Assembly (NCBI GenBank): GCA_009838525.1
Contig: VXRJ01000036.1
Coordinates: 1-64,000 of the forward strand
Source of the DNA: Acidobacteriota bacterium
GTDB taxonomy: Bacteria; Acidobacteriota; Vicinamibacteria; Vicinamibacterales; UBA8438
Length of the DNA: 64,000 nucleotides
Direction: 5' to 3'
A program made the position numbers and the translations under genes. Shown one piece after another: positions 6,821-18,900 of the stretch; within the stretch, counting starts at the first letter, position 1; each line of letters starts with the position of its first letter. A model generated the notes under the pieces. The model saw nothing but the letters and a program-made list of their open reading frames with translations, did not search any database and was not told the origin of the DNA.

Positions 6821-9751
6821 ATGATTCGACTCTTCCTCATCGCGCGGGAACTGGGCATCGAGACCCAGGAAGTGGTCGAGTTGCTCCGCGAGCTCGGCAT
6901 CGAGGCGAAGAGCGCATCGAGCACGGTGGAAGAGATCGTCGCTACGCAGTTCTGCAAGCGCATCGCCAGAGAACGGAACGTCGCCCTGCCGGACGGCCCG
7001 CTCTTTCAACAGAAGCCGGCGACGAAAGGCAGGAAGGGGGCCAAAGGCAAGGCGGAGCCGGCGCCCGCCCCGAGACCTGCCCTCGGCAAGCCGCGGCTGG
7101 TCAAGGTACCCAAGCCCAAGCCGGTTGAGGAAGAGACGCCAGCCGAGGATGTAGCCGCAGCCCAACCGTCGGAAGCGGCCTCGACGGCGCCCGCGGAGGC
7201 AGAGGCTCCGCCTGCCGTAGCGCCGAAGAAAACCCCTCCGAAGAAGCACTTCGCGGCCGGTGGACGCCTGCGGCTGCAGGTGGAAACCGACGCTGAGCCG
7301 ACTCCGGTCCGGCCCGAGAAGATCGTCCCCGCCGCCACGGCTCCGGAACCCGCACCGGCGACCGAGGCGGACGGGCAACCGGCGCCGCCGGCCGCAGCCG
7401 CCGCGCCGCCCGCAACCGCTACGCCGCCCGCCGCCGCTCCACCGGCCGGTGCGCCACCTGCCGCCGCGGCGAGCACACCAGCCTCCGAGGCTCCCGTCGC
7501 CGCGTCGCCGGCCTCCGAGGCCGCAACGCCAGCCGCCGCGGCGAGTCCACCGGAGGCCGTTCCGGCGGTTTCCGAACCCCCTGCGGCCCCGCCGGCGGCG
7601 GTCGCGCCACCGGCGATCGCGCCACCGGCTGCCGCCGCTGCCGCATCGGCGGCCCCGGCGGCTCGCGTGGCGGCCGGAAGAGCACCGCTCGCGCAGCCGG
7701 CCCGCCCCACCGGCCGCGCCGTACCCCCGAAGCTCCGCCTGCGGGTGGAGGAACCGAGACGGGTCGCGCGACCCCCGGTGCAGCCGAGCGCCGCCCCGGC
7801 CGGGACGGCGCGCACGATTCCGGCCCAGCCGGTCAGGCCGCCGGCAGTTCGACCTCTGCCGCCCCGGCCGGCGGTCGGCGGTTATCGTCCGCCACCCCGG
7901 CCGCATCATCGTCCGGGCGGACGCCGCTCGCAGTACCGGCGTGCGCGCGCCGCCTCGACGCCGGCCGCGCCGGCGCCGCCGCCCCCCGTCACCCGCACCA
8001 TCACCGTCACCGAGGGCATGACGGTGAAGGACCTGGCCGAGCGCCTGGAGGTGACACCCAAGGACATCCTCAAGAAGCTGATCGAGCGGCGCGTGATGAT
8101 GACCATCAACACGACGCTCGACGAGGAAACGGCGACGACGATCGCTCGCGAGTTCGGGGCGGACGTCACGATGCGCACCTTCGAGGAAGAGATGGGTGTG
8201 ATCGAAGCCGAGGAGGCGAACCCGGAGGATCTGGTGACCCGCGCACCGGTCGTCACCGTCATGGGACACGTCGACCACGGCAAGACGACGCTGCTCGACG
8301 CCATCCGGGAAACGAAGGTGGCGGAAGGGGAAGCGGGCGGCATCACGCAGCACATCGGCGCCTACGCGGTCGAGATCAACAAGCGGCGCATCGTCTTCCT
8401 CGATACGCCGGGTCACGAGGCGTTTACGCTGATGCGGGCACGCGGCGCGCAGGTGACCGACATCGTCGTTCTGGTCGTGGCGGCTGACGACGGCGTGATG
8501 CCGCAGACCCAGGAGGCGATCGATCACGCGAGAGCCGCCGAGGTGCCGATCATCGTCGCCATCAACAAGATCGACAAGTCGGACGCCAACCCGGACCGCG
8601 TCAAGCAGGAGCTGGCGGAGCGTGACCTGGCGCCGGAGGACTGGGGCGGGACCACGGTGACCGTCCCGGTATCCGCGAAGAAGAAACAGAACCTGGATGG
8701 CCTGCTCGAGATGATCCTGCTCGTGACCGAGCTGGAGGAGACCAAGGCGAACCCGAAGCGGACCGCCACCGGCACCGTGCTGGAGGCGAAGGTGGACCGG
8801 GGCCGTGGTCCGGTCGCCACCGTTCTGGTCCAGGACGGCACGCTCAGCGTCGGCGACAACTTCATCGCCGGCATCGTCGTCGGCAAGGTGCGCGCGCTGC
8901 ATGACGATCTGGGCCAGACGACCCGTGAGGTCGGGCCTTCCAGCCCGGTGGAGGTGCTGGGGCTGACGGCGCTCCCGCAGCCGGGCGACGCGTTCCAGGC
9001 GGTCGCCGACGCGGCCAAGGCACGGCAGATCGCGCTCCTCCGCCAGACGCACGCCAAGGAAAAGGCGCTCGGCGGACGGGGCCAGCGGCTGACGCTCGAG
9101 TCGTTGCAGCAACAGCTCGAAGCGGGCACCGCCAAGGAGCTCCCCATCGTCATCAAGGCCGACGTGCAGGGGTCGGCCGAAGTGCTGGCCGACTCGCTCG
9201 GCAAGCTCGGCGACGAACGAGTGAAGACGCGCGTCATCCACACCGGCGTCGGGGCGATCAGCGAGTCGGACGTCCTGCTCGCCTCCACATCGAACGCCGT
9301 CATCGTCGGCTTCAATGTCCGGCCGGACCGGAACGCGACCACGGCGGTGGAACGCGAAGGGGTCGACCTGCGGCTCCACTCCGTCATCTACGACGTGACG
9401 GACGAGTTGAAGAAGGCGCTGGCCGGCATGCTGGAGCCGACAACCAAGGAAACCCAGCTCGGCGCCGCGGAAGTGCGGCAGACCTTCAAGGTTCCCAAGT
9501 TCGGCACCGCGGCAGGCTGCCTGGTAACGGACGGCATGATCACGCGGTCGGGCGATGCCCAGGCCCGGCTGGTCCGGGACGGCGTGGTCGTGTACGAGGG
9601 CAGGATCGGATCCCTGCGGCGATTCAAGGACGACGTCAACGAGGTCAAGAACGGCCTCGAGTGCGGCATCGCGTTCGAGAAGTACGCTGACGTGAAGGTG
9701 GGCGACGTAATCGAATCGTTCACCGTCGAGAAGGTGGCCGCCACCGTCTGA
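6821..9751 (+). CDS. infB: Translation initiation factor IF-2
   Basis: 976-residue GTPase that brings fMet-tRNA to the 30S subunit and drives subunit joining. An N-terminal IF2N-like helical domain (1-65) is followed by an unusually long Ala/Pro-rich linker (about 65-385), then a second IF2N domain ([17 protein letters not shown]). The G domain has G1 [10 protein letters not shown]3 DTPGHEAF and G4 NKID, all intact. Domains II-IV follow, ending with the fMet-tRNA-binding C2 domain. The linker is poorly conserved and probably disordered. infB is followed within 2 bases by rbfA. Confidence 0.96.
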   Translation: MIRLFLIARELGIETQEVVELLRELGIEAKSASSTVEEIVATQFCKRIARERNVALPDGPLFQQKPATKGRKGAKGKAEPAPAPRPALGKPRLVKVPKPKPVEEETPAEDVAAAQPSEAASTAPAEAEAPPAVAPKKTPPKKHFAAGGRLRLQVETDAEPTPVRPEKIVPAATAPEPAPATEADGQPAPPAAAAAPPATATPPAAAPPAGAPPAAAASTPASEAPVAASPASEAATPAAAASPPEAVPAVSEPPAAPPAAVAPPAIAPPAAAAAASAAPAARVAAGRAPLAQPARPTGRAVPPKLRLRVEEPRRVARPPVQPSAAPAGTARTIPAQPVRPPAVRPLPPRPAVGGYRPPPRPHHRPGGRRSQYRRARAASTPAAPAPPPPVTRTITVTEGMTVKDLAERLEVTPKDILKKLIERRVMMTINTTLDEETATTIAREFGADVTMRTFEEEMGVIEAEEANPEDLVTRAPVVTVMGHVDHGKTTLLDAIRETKVAEGEAGGITQHIGAYAVEINKRRIVFLDTPGHEAFTLMRARGAQVTDIVVLVVAADDGVMPQTQEAIDHARAAEVPIIVAINKIDKSDANPDRVKQELAERDLAPEDWGGTTVTVPVSAKKKQNLDGLLEMILLVTELEETKANPKRTATGTVLEAKVDRGRGPVATVLVQDGTLSVGDNFIAGIVVGKVRALHDDLGQTTREVGPSSPVEVLGLTALPQPGDAFQAVADAAKARQIALLRQTHAKEKALGGRGQRLTLESLQQQLEAGTAKELPIVIKADVQGSAEVLADSLGKLGDERVKTRVIHTGVGAISESDVLLASTSNAVIVGFNVRPDRNATTAVEREGVDLRLHSVIYDVTDELKKALAGMLEPTTKETQLGAAEVRQTFKVPKFGTAAGCLVTDGMITRSGDAQARLVRDGVVVYEGRIGSLRRFKDDVNEVKNGLECGIAFEKYADVKVGDVIESFTVEKVAATV

Positions 9752-9753
9752 CC

Positions 9754-10146
9754 GTGGCGCACGGTACGCGGACGCTGCGCGTCGCCGAGCGCGTGCGAGA
9801 GGAACTGAGCACGCTGCTCACCCGATCCGTCCGCGACCCCGGCGTGGCGGGCGTCATCATCACCCTGGTCCGCATGACTCCCGACCTGCAGATCGCCCGT
9901 GTGTATTACACGGTCGCGGACAGCGCCGACCGCCGCGACGTCGCACGCGGGCTCAGGCGGGCGCGACCGTTTCTCCGCCGTGCGGTGAGTGAACGGCTGC
10001 AACTCCGCCGCGCGCCCGACCTGCAGTTCCTGCACGACAACTCGGCGGAACAGCAGGACCGGATTGCGCGCATCTTCGACGATCTGGAGCGCGAGCGCGA
10101 CGCGGCTCCATCCGACACCGGCGACGACAAGACCGATGGCTCCTGA
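9754..10146 (+). CDS. rbfA: 30S ribosome-binding factor RbfA
   Basis: 130-residue KH-fold protein needed for 16S 5'-end processing and 30S maturation. Shows the family pattern RVAERVREELSTLL, DPGVAGVIITLVRMTPDLQIARVYYTV and LRRAPDLQFLHD. It uses a GTG start 2 bases after the infB stop and overlaps the following DHH gene by 11 bases, consistent with a tightly coupled operon. Confidence 0.93.
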   Translation: MAHGTRTLRVAERVREELSTLLTRSVRDPGVAGVIITLVRMTPDLQIARVYYTVADSADRRDVARGLRRARPFLRRAVSERLQLRRAPDLQFLHDNSAEQQDRIARIFDDLERERDAAPSDTGDDKTDGS

Positions 10147-11125
10147 TCCGCTGACGCAGATGGTCGATGCCGTCCGGGCGGGCCGGCGCTTCGTGCTCTC
10201 GTCGCACGCCCGGCCCGACGGCGATTCCATTGGCTCGCAGCTCGCGCTGGCGCATGCCCTCGACACGCTCGGCAAGACGGTCCGGATCGTCAACCACGAC
10301 CCGCCTCCGGCGTATCTCGCGACCCTGCCGGGGGCCGACCGGATCGAGGTGACCGACGCGCTGCCGGAACCGTCGGGCCGATTCGACGCCGCCGTGATCC
10401 TCGAGTGCGGAACGCTCGATCGGACCGAGGTGGCCGGATTGGGTCGGCAGCCCGTGCTGAACATCGATCACCACGTCGGCAACACGGGTTACGGCGCCGT
10501 GAACTGGTTCGACCCGAGCGCCGCCGCCTGCGCCGAACTGGTGCATGACCTGATCGCCAGGCTCGAGGTCGGGTTGACGCCTCCGATTGGCGCCGCCCTC
10601 TACACCGGCATCCTGACCGATACGGGCGGCTTCCGCCATGGGAACATGACGGCCCGGACGTTCGACATCTGCCGGCGGGTTGCCGCGTGCGGAGTCGATG
10701 TCGCGCGGGTCGCGGCGGAGGTGTACCAGAGCAGCACGCTCGGCAAGGTTCGCCTGACCGGACGCCTGCTCGACACGATGCGCCTGGAGGGCGATGGCCG
10801 CTTGGCCCTGCTGGTCCTGGACGACGCGTTGATCCGCGAGACCGGCTGTCCACCCGACGACCTGGACGGGGTGATCAACATGCCGCTCGCGGCGCGGGCT
10901 ATCCAGGCCGTGATCATGGTCAAGACGCTCGACGGGGTCACCCGCCTCAGTTTCCGTTCGAAGGGACCGGTCGATGTCCGGTCCGTTGCCGCGGCGTTCG
11001 GCGGCGGCGGACACCGGAACGCGGCCGGCTGCACGCTGGAGGCCCCGGCCATCGAGACGCCGATTGCCGTCGCGCGCACAGTCGCGGCCATCGACGCGGC
11101 CGCCACGACCGGATCGGACGCATGA
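10136..11125 (+). CDS. DHH-family phosphoesterase, NrnA-like (oligoribonuclease / pAp phosphatase)
   Basis: 329-residue DHH/DHHA1 protein. N-terminal metal site SSHARPDGDS (H24, D28, D30), the DHH signature at 111-113 (NIDHHVGN), and the C-terminal DHHA1 substrate motif GGGGHRNAAG. NrnA enzymes degrade nanoRNAs and 3'-phosphoadenosine 5'-phosphate; rbfA-nrnA-truB is a frequent gene order. Motif II reads LECGTLDR near residue 90, where many family members have an aspartate at the glutamate position, so metal coordination may differ slightly. It overlaps rbfA upstream and truB downstream. Confidence 0.86.
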   Translation: MAPDPLTQMVDAVRAGRRFVLSSHARPDGDSIGSQLALAHALDTLGKTVRIVNHDPPPAYLATLPGADRIEVTDALPEPSGRFDAAVILECGTLDRTEVAGLGRQPVLNIDHHVGNTGYGAVNWFDPSAAACAELVHDLIARLEVGLTPPIGAALYTGILTDTGGFRHGNMTARTFDICRRVAACGVDVARVAAEVYQSSTLGKVRLTGRLLDTMRLEGDGRLALLVLDDALIRETGCPPDDLDGVINMPLAARAIQAVIMVKTLDGVTRLSFRSKGPVDVRSVAAAFGGGGHRNAAGCTLEAPAIETPIAVARTVAAIDAAATTGSDA

Positions 11126-12075
11126 CCGGCCCGCAGGGCCAGGCGCTCGACGGCGTCCTGGTAATCGACAAGCCGACGGGGTTGACGTCGCACGATGTCG
11201 TCGCGCGCGTCCGCCGCGCCGCCCGCATCCGGCGCGTCGGGCATCTCGGCACCCTGGACCCGATGGCGACGGGCGTGTTGCCGCTGGTCGTCGGCAAGGC
11301 GACGCGGCTCGCCTCTCTCCTTTCGCCGGGACGCAAGACCTACGACGGGTTGATACGGCTGGGTGTCGCAACCGACACCTACGACATGACCGGCGCCGTC
11401 ACCGACGACCGTCGCGAAGGGATGGCGGCAGGCGATCCTCCGCCTCCCTCGGAGGACGCCGTCGCCCGCGCCGCCGAGGCGTTCAACGGCACGTTTCTGC
11501 AGTGTCCGCCGCCCTATTCGGCGAAGCGGATCAAGGGCGTGCGCGCCTACCGGCTCGCCCGGCGGAACCGGCCCGTCGCGCCCGATCCGGTCGAAGTGAC
11601 GGTCCACGCGCTCGACATCCTCGCCGTGACGCCGACGCAGGTCCGGTGCCGGGTCACCTGCGATCCCGGTTTCTACATGCGGGCGCTCGCCCATGATCTG
11701 GGCGCCGCGCTCGGCTGCGGCGCCTGCCTGGAGGCCCTCCGGCGCGAGCGCAACGGAACGTTCGACCTGGACAACGCGATACCCCTGGATCAACTCGATC
11801 GGCCGGATGCGGACGTCGCCGGGCGGCTGATCCCCATCGGGGACCTGTTGCCGGAGGCGCCGCGCCTGACCCTGACTCCGCACGGAGTAACCCGGGCCCG
11901 GCACGGCAATGATCTGACGGCGGCCGATGTCGTCTCGTCCGATCGGGCCTGGACCGACACTCCGCTGCCCGAGGGGAAGGCGCTGGCGCGGCTGTATGAC
12001 GCGGACGGGAGGTTCCTGGCGATCGCGCGGAGCGACGCGGCACGCATTTTGCACCCGACGATCGTTGTAGTGTAG
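11122..12075 (+). CDS. truB: tRNA pseudouridine(55) synthase TruB
   Basis: 317-residue enzyme that isomerises U55 in the T-loop of tRNAs. N-terminal GVLVIDKPTGLTSHDVV and RVGHLGTLDPMATGVLP with catalytic D46, then the family's YDGLIRLGVATDTYD, QCPPPYSAKRIKGVRAYRLAR and FYMRALAHDLG. The C-terminal PUA-like region covers roughly 225-317. The ATG overlaps the TGA of the DHH gene (ATGA). Confidence 0.94.
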   Translation: MTGPQGQALDGVLVIDKPTGLTSHDVVARVRRAARIRRVGHLGTLDPMATGVLPLVVGKATRLASLLSPGRKTYDGLIRLGVATDTYDMTGAVTDDRREGMAAGDPPPPSEDAVARAAEAFNGTFLQCPPPYSAKRIKGVRAYRLARRNRPVAPDPVEVTVHALDILAVTPTQVRCRVTCDPGFYMRALAHDLGAALGCGACLEALRRERNGTFDLDNAIPLDQLDRPDADVAGRLIPIGDLLPEAPRLTLTPHGVTRARHGNDLTAADVVSSDRAWTDTPLPEGKALARLYDADGRFLAIARSDAARILHPTIVVV

Positions 12076-12078
12076 GAT
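12049..12078 (+). promoter_or_regulatory. Possible promoter of rpsO-pnp
   Basis: TTGCAC at 12049-12054 and TAGGAT at 12073-12078 with an 18-base spacer, at the very end of truB and 65 bases before the rpsO start. The same TAGGAT -10 with an 18-base spacer occurs upstream of the arginine decarboxylase gene, which gives it a little more weight. Confidence 0.4.
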
Positions 12079-12142
12079 CCGCTGATCGAACAGAGGACAA
12101 AAACCAGAGAGACGGACCACAGAGCGAGGAAGTCGAAACGAC

Positions 12143-12412
12143 GTGGCGCTGGCGAAGGATCGGAAGACGGAGTTGATCGGCTCGTATCGGCTGCACGACA
12201 GTGACACCGGGTCTCCCCAGGTGCAGATTGCCATCTTGAGCGAGCGGATCGGCTACTTGACCGAGCACTTCAAGACACACGCGAAGGATCACCATTCGCG
12301 CCGCGGCCTGCTGCAGATGGTCGGCCGCCGCCGCCGCCTTCTCGACTATCTCAAGGGGAAGGATTCCGAGAGCTACTCCGCGCTGATCAAGCGCCTCGGC
12401 ATCCGCAAGTAG
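12143..12412 (+). CDS. rpsO: 30S ribosomal protein S15
   Basis: 89-residue primary 16S-binding protein of the platform. Complete family pattern: [37 protein letters not shown] and the [21 protein letters not shown] ending. A GTG start gives the standard length. Followed by pnp, the conserved rpsO-pnp order. Confidence 0.96.
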   Translation: MALAKDRKTELIGSYRLHDSDTGSPQVQIAILSERIGYLTEHFKTHAKDHHSRRGLLQMVGRRRRLLDYLKGKDSESYSALIKRLGIRK

Positions 12413-12422
12413 GCAACCACCG

Positions 12423-12478
12423 GGTCTCGATCGAGACCGCTTCCCCGCCTGCGCTCCGCGATTCCGGGCGCGAATCGC
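12423..12478 (+). terminator. Two hairpins between rpsO and pnp (terminator or RNase-processing site)
   Basis: A perfect 16-base palindrome GGTCTCGATCGAGACC (12423-12438) starts 10 bases after the rpsO stop. A second stem-loop follows (GCGATTC 12458-12464 paired with GAATCGC 12472-12478). Neither has a T-tract. In E. coli the rpsO-pnp spacer carries a terminator and an RNase III site through which PNPase autoregulates; these structures occupy the same place, so a processing role is plausible. Confidence 0.5.
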
Positions 12479-12558
12479 CAGCCCGCCTCATCACCGAACT
12501 GACAACCCGCTCGAACCTGACGGCTGCGACCGTTTCAACAGACAGAGGAGCAGAGTAC

Positions 12559-14802
<2,244 letters not shown>

Positions 14803-14805
14803 GCT

Positions 14806-15948
14806 TCAGTCTTCGGAAGGGCGCGCGGCAGCCATCCTTGCGCCAAGCGGGGGATGCGAATAGAACAGCCACTCCACGAGGCGCGACGGACGTTCTTCGG
14901 CAAGGTGCTGCGCGGCCAGGCGGCGGAGGCCGGACAGGAACGCGTCGCGGTTGCCGGTCATCCGAATCGCGTAGCGGTCGGCGCGCCGCTCGTGCCAGCG
15001 AGACAAGCCGCGGGTCAGCGGCGACGCGCCCACCAGGACCACCCCTACCATCAACGCCATCAACGGTAGCCCCGCCGGGTCGCCCAACCCCGGCAGGCCG
15101 ACCGCGGCGCCGGGTCCCGCGAGCGCCAGATGGGCCGCCAGGCAGGCCGCGGTCACGACGACGGCATCCAGCGCGATCGACTGCAGGAGGTCACGGTGCG
15201 CGTGGTGCGCCAGTTCATGCGCCACGACCACTTCGATCTCCGCGTCGCTGTAGTCCTGGAGCAGCGTGTCGGACACCAGGATGCGCCGCGACGGGCCGAC
15301 GCCCACGACGGCGGCGTTCGCCGTGTCGCTCCGGCCGCCGATCCGCCATTCACGGATGTCGATGCCGGGAGCGCCGGCTCGCGCCGCAAGCAACTCGAGG
15401 CGCTCCCGCAAGGGGACCCGTTGCAGCGGCGCGGTCTCGAACAACCAGCGGGCAAGCAGACGTGGCGCCAGCATCGCTCGCCCCACCGCCGCCAGCAGGA
15501 AACCGGCGCCTGCCAACCACCACCACTCGTCAGGACGGTACGCGATCAGCAGGAACACGGCGCCCGTGGCCACGGTCCACCAGACGATCCGGCGGGCCGA
15601 AGCATGCAGGAGATGCCCGCGCAGCCAGTCTCGTAACCGTTCGCGCGACAGGCCGTAGCGGTGCTCGAGCATGAACTCCACGCGCCAGGCAAACGGAAGC
15701 GCCGCCGCTTCCGCGGCGGCGCAGAGCAGGACCGCGGCCAGGGTCGCCGCGACCACCGTGGAGAGGGCCTCGGCCGCCGGCTCGGCGGCGAGCGACACCG
15801 GAAGGAGCTGCCTCAGTGCCGGTGCGAGGCCGCGCGGCGGAAACTCAAGCGCGATGGCTCCGAGCAACACACCGGTCCGGGCGGCCACCGCCAACGCGCG
15901 CGCGCGGCGCACCTGGCGTTGGTAGCGGGCGGCCTTGTTCTCATTCAC
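14806..15948 (-). CDS. M48 family (Ste24/HtpX-like) integral membrane metalloprotease
   Basis: 380-residue zinc protease. The HELAHH motif at 244-249 provides H244, E245 and H248, and E320 in WHERRAD provides the third zinc ligand; the C-terminal FYSHPPLGARM is the usual M48 ending. Several hydrophobic segments (about 20-35, 60-80, 120-155, 258-275, 285-310) make it a membrane protein with the active site near the membrane. Family members degrade misfolded membrane proteins or process prenylated or pheromone precursors in eukaryotes; the bacterial substrate here is unknown. It lies 3 bases downstream of the smc stop and is probably co-transcribed with it. Confidence 0.88.
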   Translation of the reverse strand: MNENKAARYQRQVRRARALAVAARTGVLLGAIALEFPPRGLAPALRQLLPVSLAAEPAAEALSTVVAATLAAVLLCAAAEAAALPFAWRVEFMLEHRYGLSRERLRDWLRGHLLHASARRIVWWTVATGAVFLLIAYRPDEWWWLAGAGFLLAAVGRAMLAPRLLARWLFETAPLQRVPLRERLELLAARAGAPGIDIREWRIGGRSDTANAAVVGVGPSRRILVSDTLLQDYSDAEIEVVVAHELAHHAHRDLLQSIALDAVVVTAACLAAHLALAGPGAAVGLPGLGDPAGLPLMALMVGVVLVGASPLTRGLSRWHERRADRYAIRMTGNRDAFLSGLRRLAAQHLAEERPSRLVEWLFYSHPPLGARMAAARPSED

Positions 15949-15951
15949 GCG

Positions 15952-18900
15952 TCACGGGATCTTGACGGAGATCAGCTTCGATACGCCGGGCTCTTCCATC
16001 GTGACACCGTAGAGCCGGTCGGCGATCTCCATCGTCTTCCGGTTGTGCGTTACCAGAACGAACTGCGTCCGATCCAGCAACCCACGAAGCATCTCGACGA
16101 ACCGACCGATGTTGGCGTCGTCGAGCGGCGCATCGATCTCGTCGAGCAGGCAGAAGGGACTGGGGCGGTACCGGAAGATGGCGAACATCAACGCCATCGC
16201 CGTGAGCGCCTTCTCGCCCCCCGACAGCAATTGGATACTCTGGAGCCGCTTCCCCGGAGGCTGGGCGATGATGTCGATGCCGCTCTCCAGCAGGTCGGTC
16301 TCGTCGAGCAGCACCAGCCCTGCCCGTCCCCCGCCAAACAACGTCTGGAAGGTCTCCTGAAAGTAGTCGTTGACGGCGGTAAACGCCTCCCGGAACCGCT
16401 CGCGCGTCGTGGCGTCGATACGCGCGATCGCAGCACCGGTGGCCTCTATGGAATCGAGCAGGTCCTGACGCTGCCCGGTCAGGAAAGCATGCCGTTCCTC
16501 CAGCTCGTCGAACTGGTCGATCGCCATCATGTTGACCGGGCCGAGACGATCGATCTTGTCGCGGAGCACATCGACCATTCGATCCGCGTCGATCGCGTCG
16601 GCCGGCGGGCTGGCCGCATCCGCGTCTGCACCGTCAGCCGCCAGGCCAGCCGCATCCGCGTCTGCACCGTCAGCCGCCGAGCCAGCGGCATCCGCGCCGG
16701 GCGCGGCGCCGGCAGGGACGTCTTCCTCACCACCGTCCGCGTCGTCGCCACTCTCGGAGGACGTCGGGACGGAGCGGAGAAGCGCACGATCCGGCTCGAT
16801 CGGACCTTCGGCCTCCATTCGGACGACTTCGGCCACCACGTCTGGCAGCGCCGCCTGGAGCGCCTCCCGGCACGCTTCCGCGAGGTGCGACACATCGGCG
16901 TCCACCGTTGCACGCGCCACCTCCAGGCGGGAGACCGTGGCCCGCGCCGCATCGAGATCCGATCGCGCCTGCTTGACCTCCTCTTCGCAACTCGCAATCC
17001 TCGCATGCTGATCGTTCGTGCGCGCATCAAGGCGCACGATTTCCCGGCGCAGGTCGTCGAGCGCACGAACGTCGGCATCGCGCTCGTCCTTCGCCCGGCG
17101 CACACCCGCAAGCAACCGGCGCCGATCGTCGTGCGCCTGCACGTTCGCGGCCTTTCTCGCCTCGATCTGCTGGCGCAGATCCTGCAGTCGATCCTCCAGG
17201 CGGCGGACATCGGCGACCAGAGCCTCGGCCCGTTCGGCCAGTGCGGCATGTTCCGCCTTCTCGTCAGTCGCGCGCCCGGTGAGCGCGTCCATCGTCTCGC
17301 GCGCCTCGAGCAGGCCGGCCTGCGCCGCCATGAAGCGCTCGTCGGCCGACTGCTGCTCCGCCTGGAGCCGGCGGATTGACTCTCGCGCTTCCGATTCCTT
17401 CCCTTCCAGGCCGCTCCGTTCCTCCATCACGTGGCGGCGGTCGGTGTCGATGACCTGCTGCCTCGTCGCCAACTGCGCCTGCTCATCTTCGAGGCGCTCG
17501 ACCTGCATCCTGCAGCCGACCATTTCCTTCTCGAGCGCATGCCGATCGTCCTGCGCTTCCGTCAGCGCCTCACTCAGCCGGACCGCGTCCGCTTCCGACG
17601 CCGTCAATTCCTCCGCGATCCGATCCAGCGCTGCCCCGGCAGTCCGCAACTGGCCGCGCAACTCCTTGATCTCCCGCCGCGCGGTCAACAGGTTGCTGGC
17701 GCCTGAAGGGCCGCCTCCCTCGAGCCGCTCGGCGCCCCGGGCGACGAAGCCATCCGGCGTGACGATCGGATCGCCGGTGCATGCCGCGGCCGTGGTGGCC
17801 TCTTCGAGCGACGCGGCAAGCCAACGGCGGGCGAGCAGGCGCCGCACCACCGGGGCGCCCGGACCCGTCACCGTCACGAGCTCCGTCAGCGGACGGAGGG
17901 ACGAGTGCGGGGGCGCGGGCGAGGCCGCCTCATCGCACTCGGACGCCGGCCGCGCCGGTTCGTCAGCGTCGGCGGGTCCGGCGATGAGAAAGCCGCAACG
18001 GCCCGCCTGCCGCGACTCAGCCAGAGCGACACCCGCCAGCGCCGCCTCGCGCGACGGCACGATGACGAACTGCAGCAAGGCGGCCAGTGATGCCTCGACC
18101 GCACGCTCGTGGGCCTCGGCCACTTCCAGGTGATCCGCCACCGAACCGTGGTGCTCGATGTTCCCGTTCCCTGTCAGTACTGCGCGGGCGCCGTCGCCGT
18201 AGCCGGCCCGCGCCGCGTCGAGCTGCACCAGCGACTCCAGCCGCGCCCGCACCGCCGCGATCTCCCGCTCCCGCACGCGCTGGTCAGCGCTGGCTTTGTC
18301 GACGCGCCGGCGAGCCGAAGCGAGCGCCGTGTCCACCTCCAGGCAGCGGGCGCGCGCCGCATCGAGGCGTCCCTGCACCTCGGCAACGGTCGCGTCCGCC
18401 GCGGTCCGCTGCTCCGTCGCGCGCGCGGTCTGGCTGGCGATATCCGTCCCCTCGGCGTCCAGCCTGGCCAGCGCTTCGGCGATCCGCGTGTAGCCCGCGG
18501 ACGCTTGATCCACAACGTTCTGGAGTACGGTGGCGGCGCTGCCGGCAGCGAACATCTCGCTGCGTGCGGCCTCCACGTCGCTCTCGTGCTTATCGATGGT
18601 CCGCTGGGTCTGGGCCAGTGCCTTCTCCGCGTCACGTAGCCGCTCCAGCGCCGCGTCGCGATCCGTCACTGCGCGCCCGCGTGCCTCGCGCTGCGTCAGC
18701 AGCTCTGTCTCGACCGGTCCGAGCCTCTCCTCCAGGGTGGCGAGCGCCGTCTTCCCATCGGCCAGCTCTGTCTCGAGTTCGGCCGCGCGCCGCCCATCGA
18801 ACTCGATCTGATGCTGGCGCCGGTCGATGGCAAGCTCCCGCTGGTGCGCGGTCTCGCGAACCGTGGTCGCCGCCTGCTCCGCCTCGACCAGTTCGAGCCC

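Noticed and set aside
5981-9379. Very long minus-strand open frame opposite nusA and infB
   Set aside because: In GC-rich genes the antisense frame is often stop-free; it lacks any family motif, and the plus strand encodes NusA and IF-2 unambiguously.
15661-17379. Long plus-strand open frame antisense to the M48 and smc genes
   Set aside because: No recognisable domain, arginine/leucine-rich composition typical of antisense frames, and it lies opposite conserved SMC motifs.
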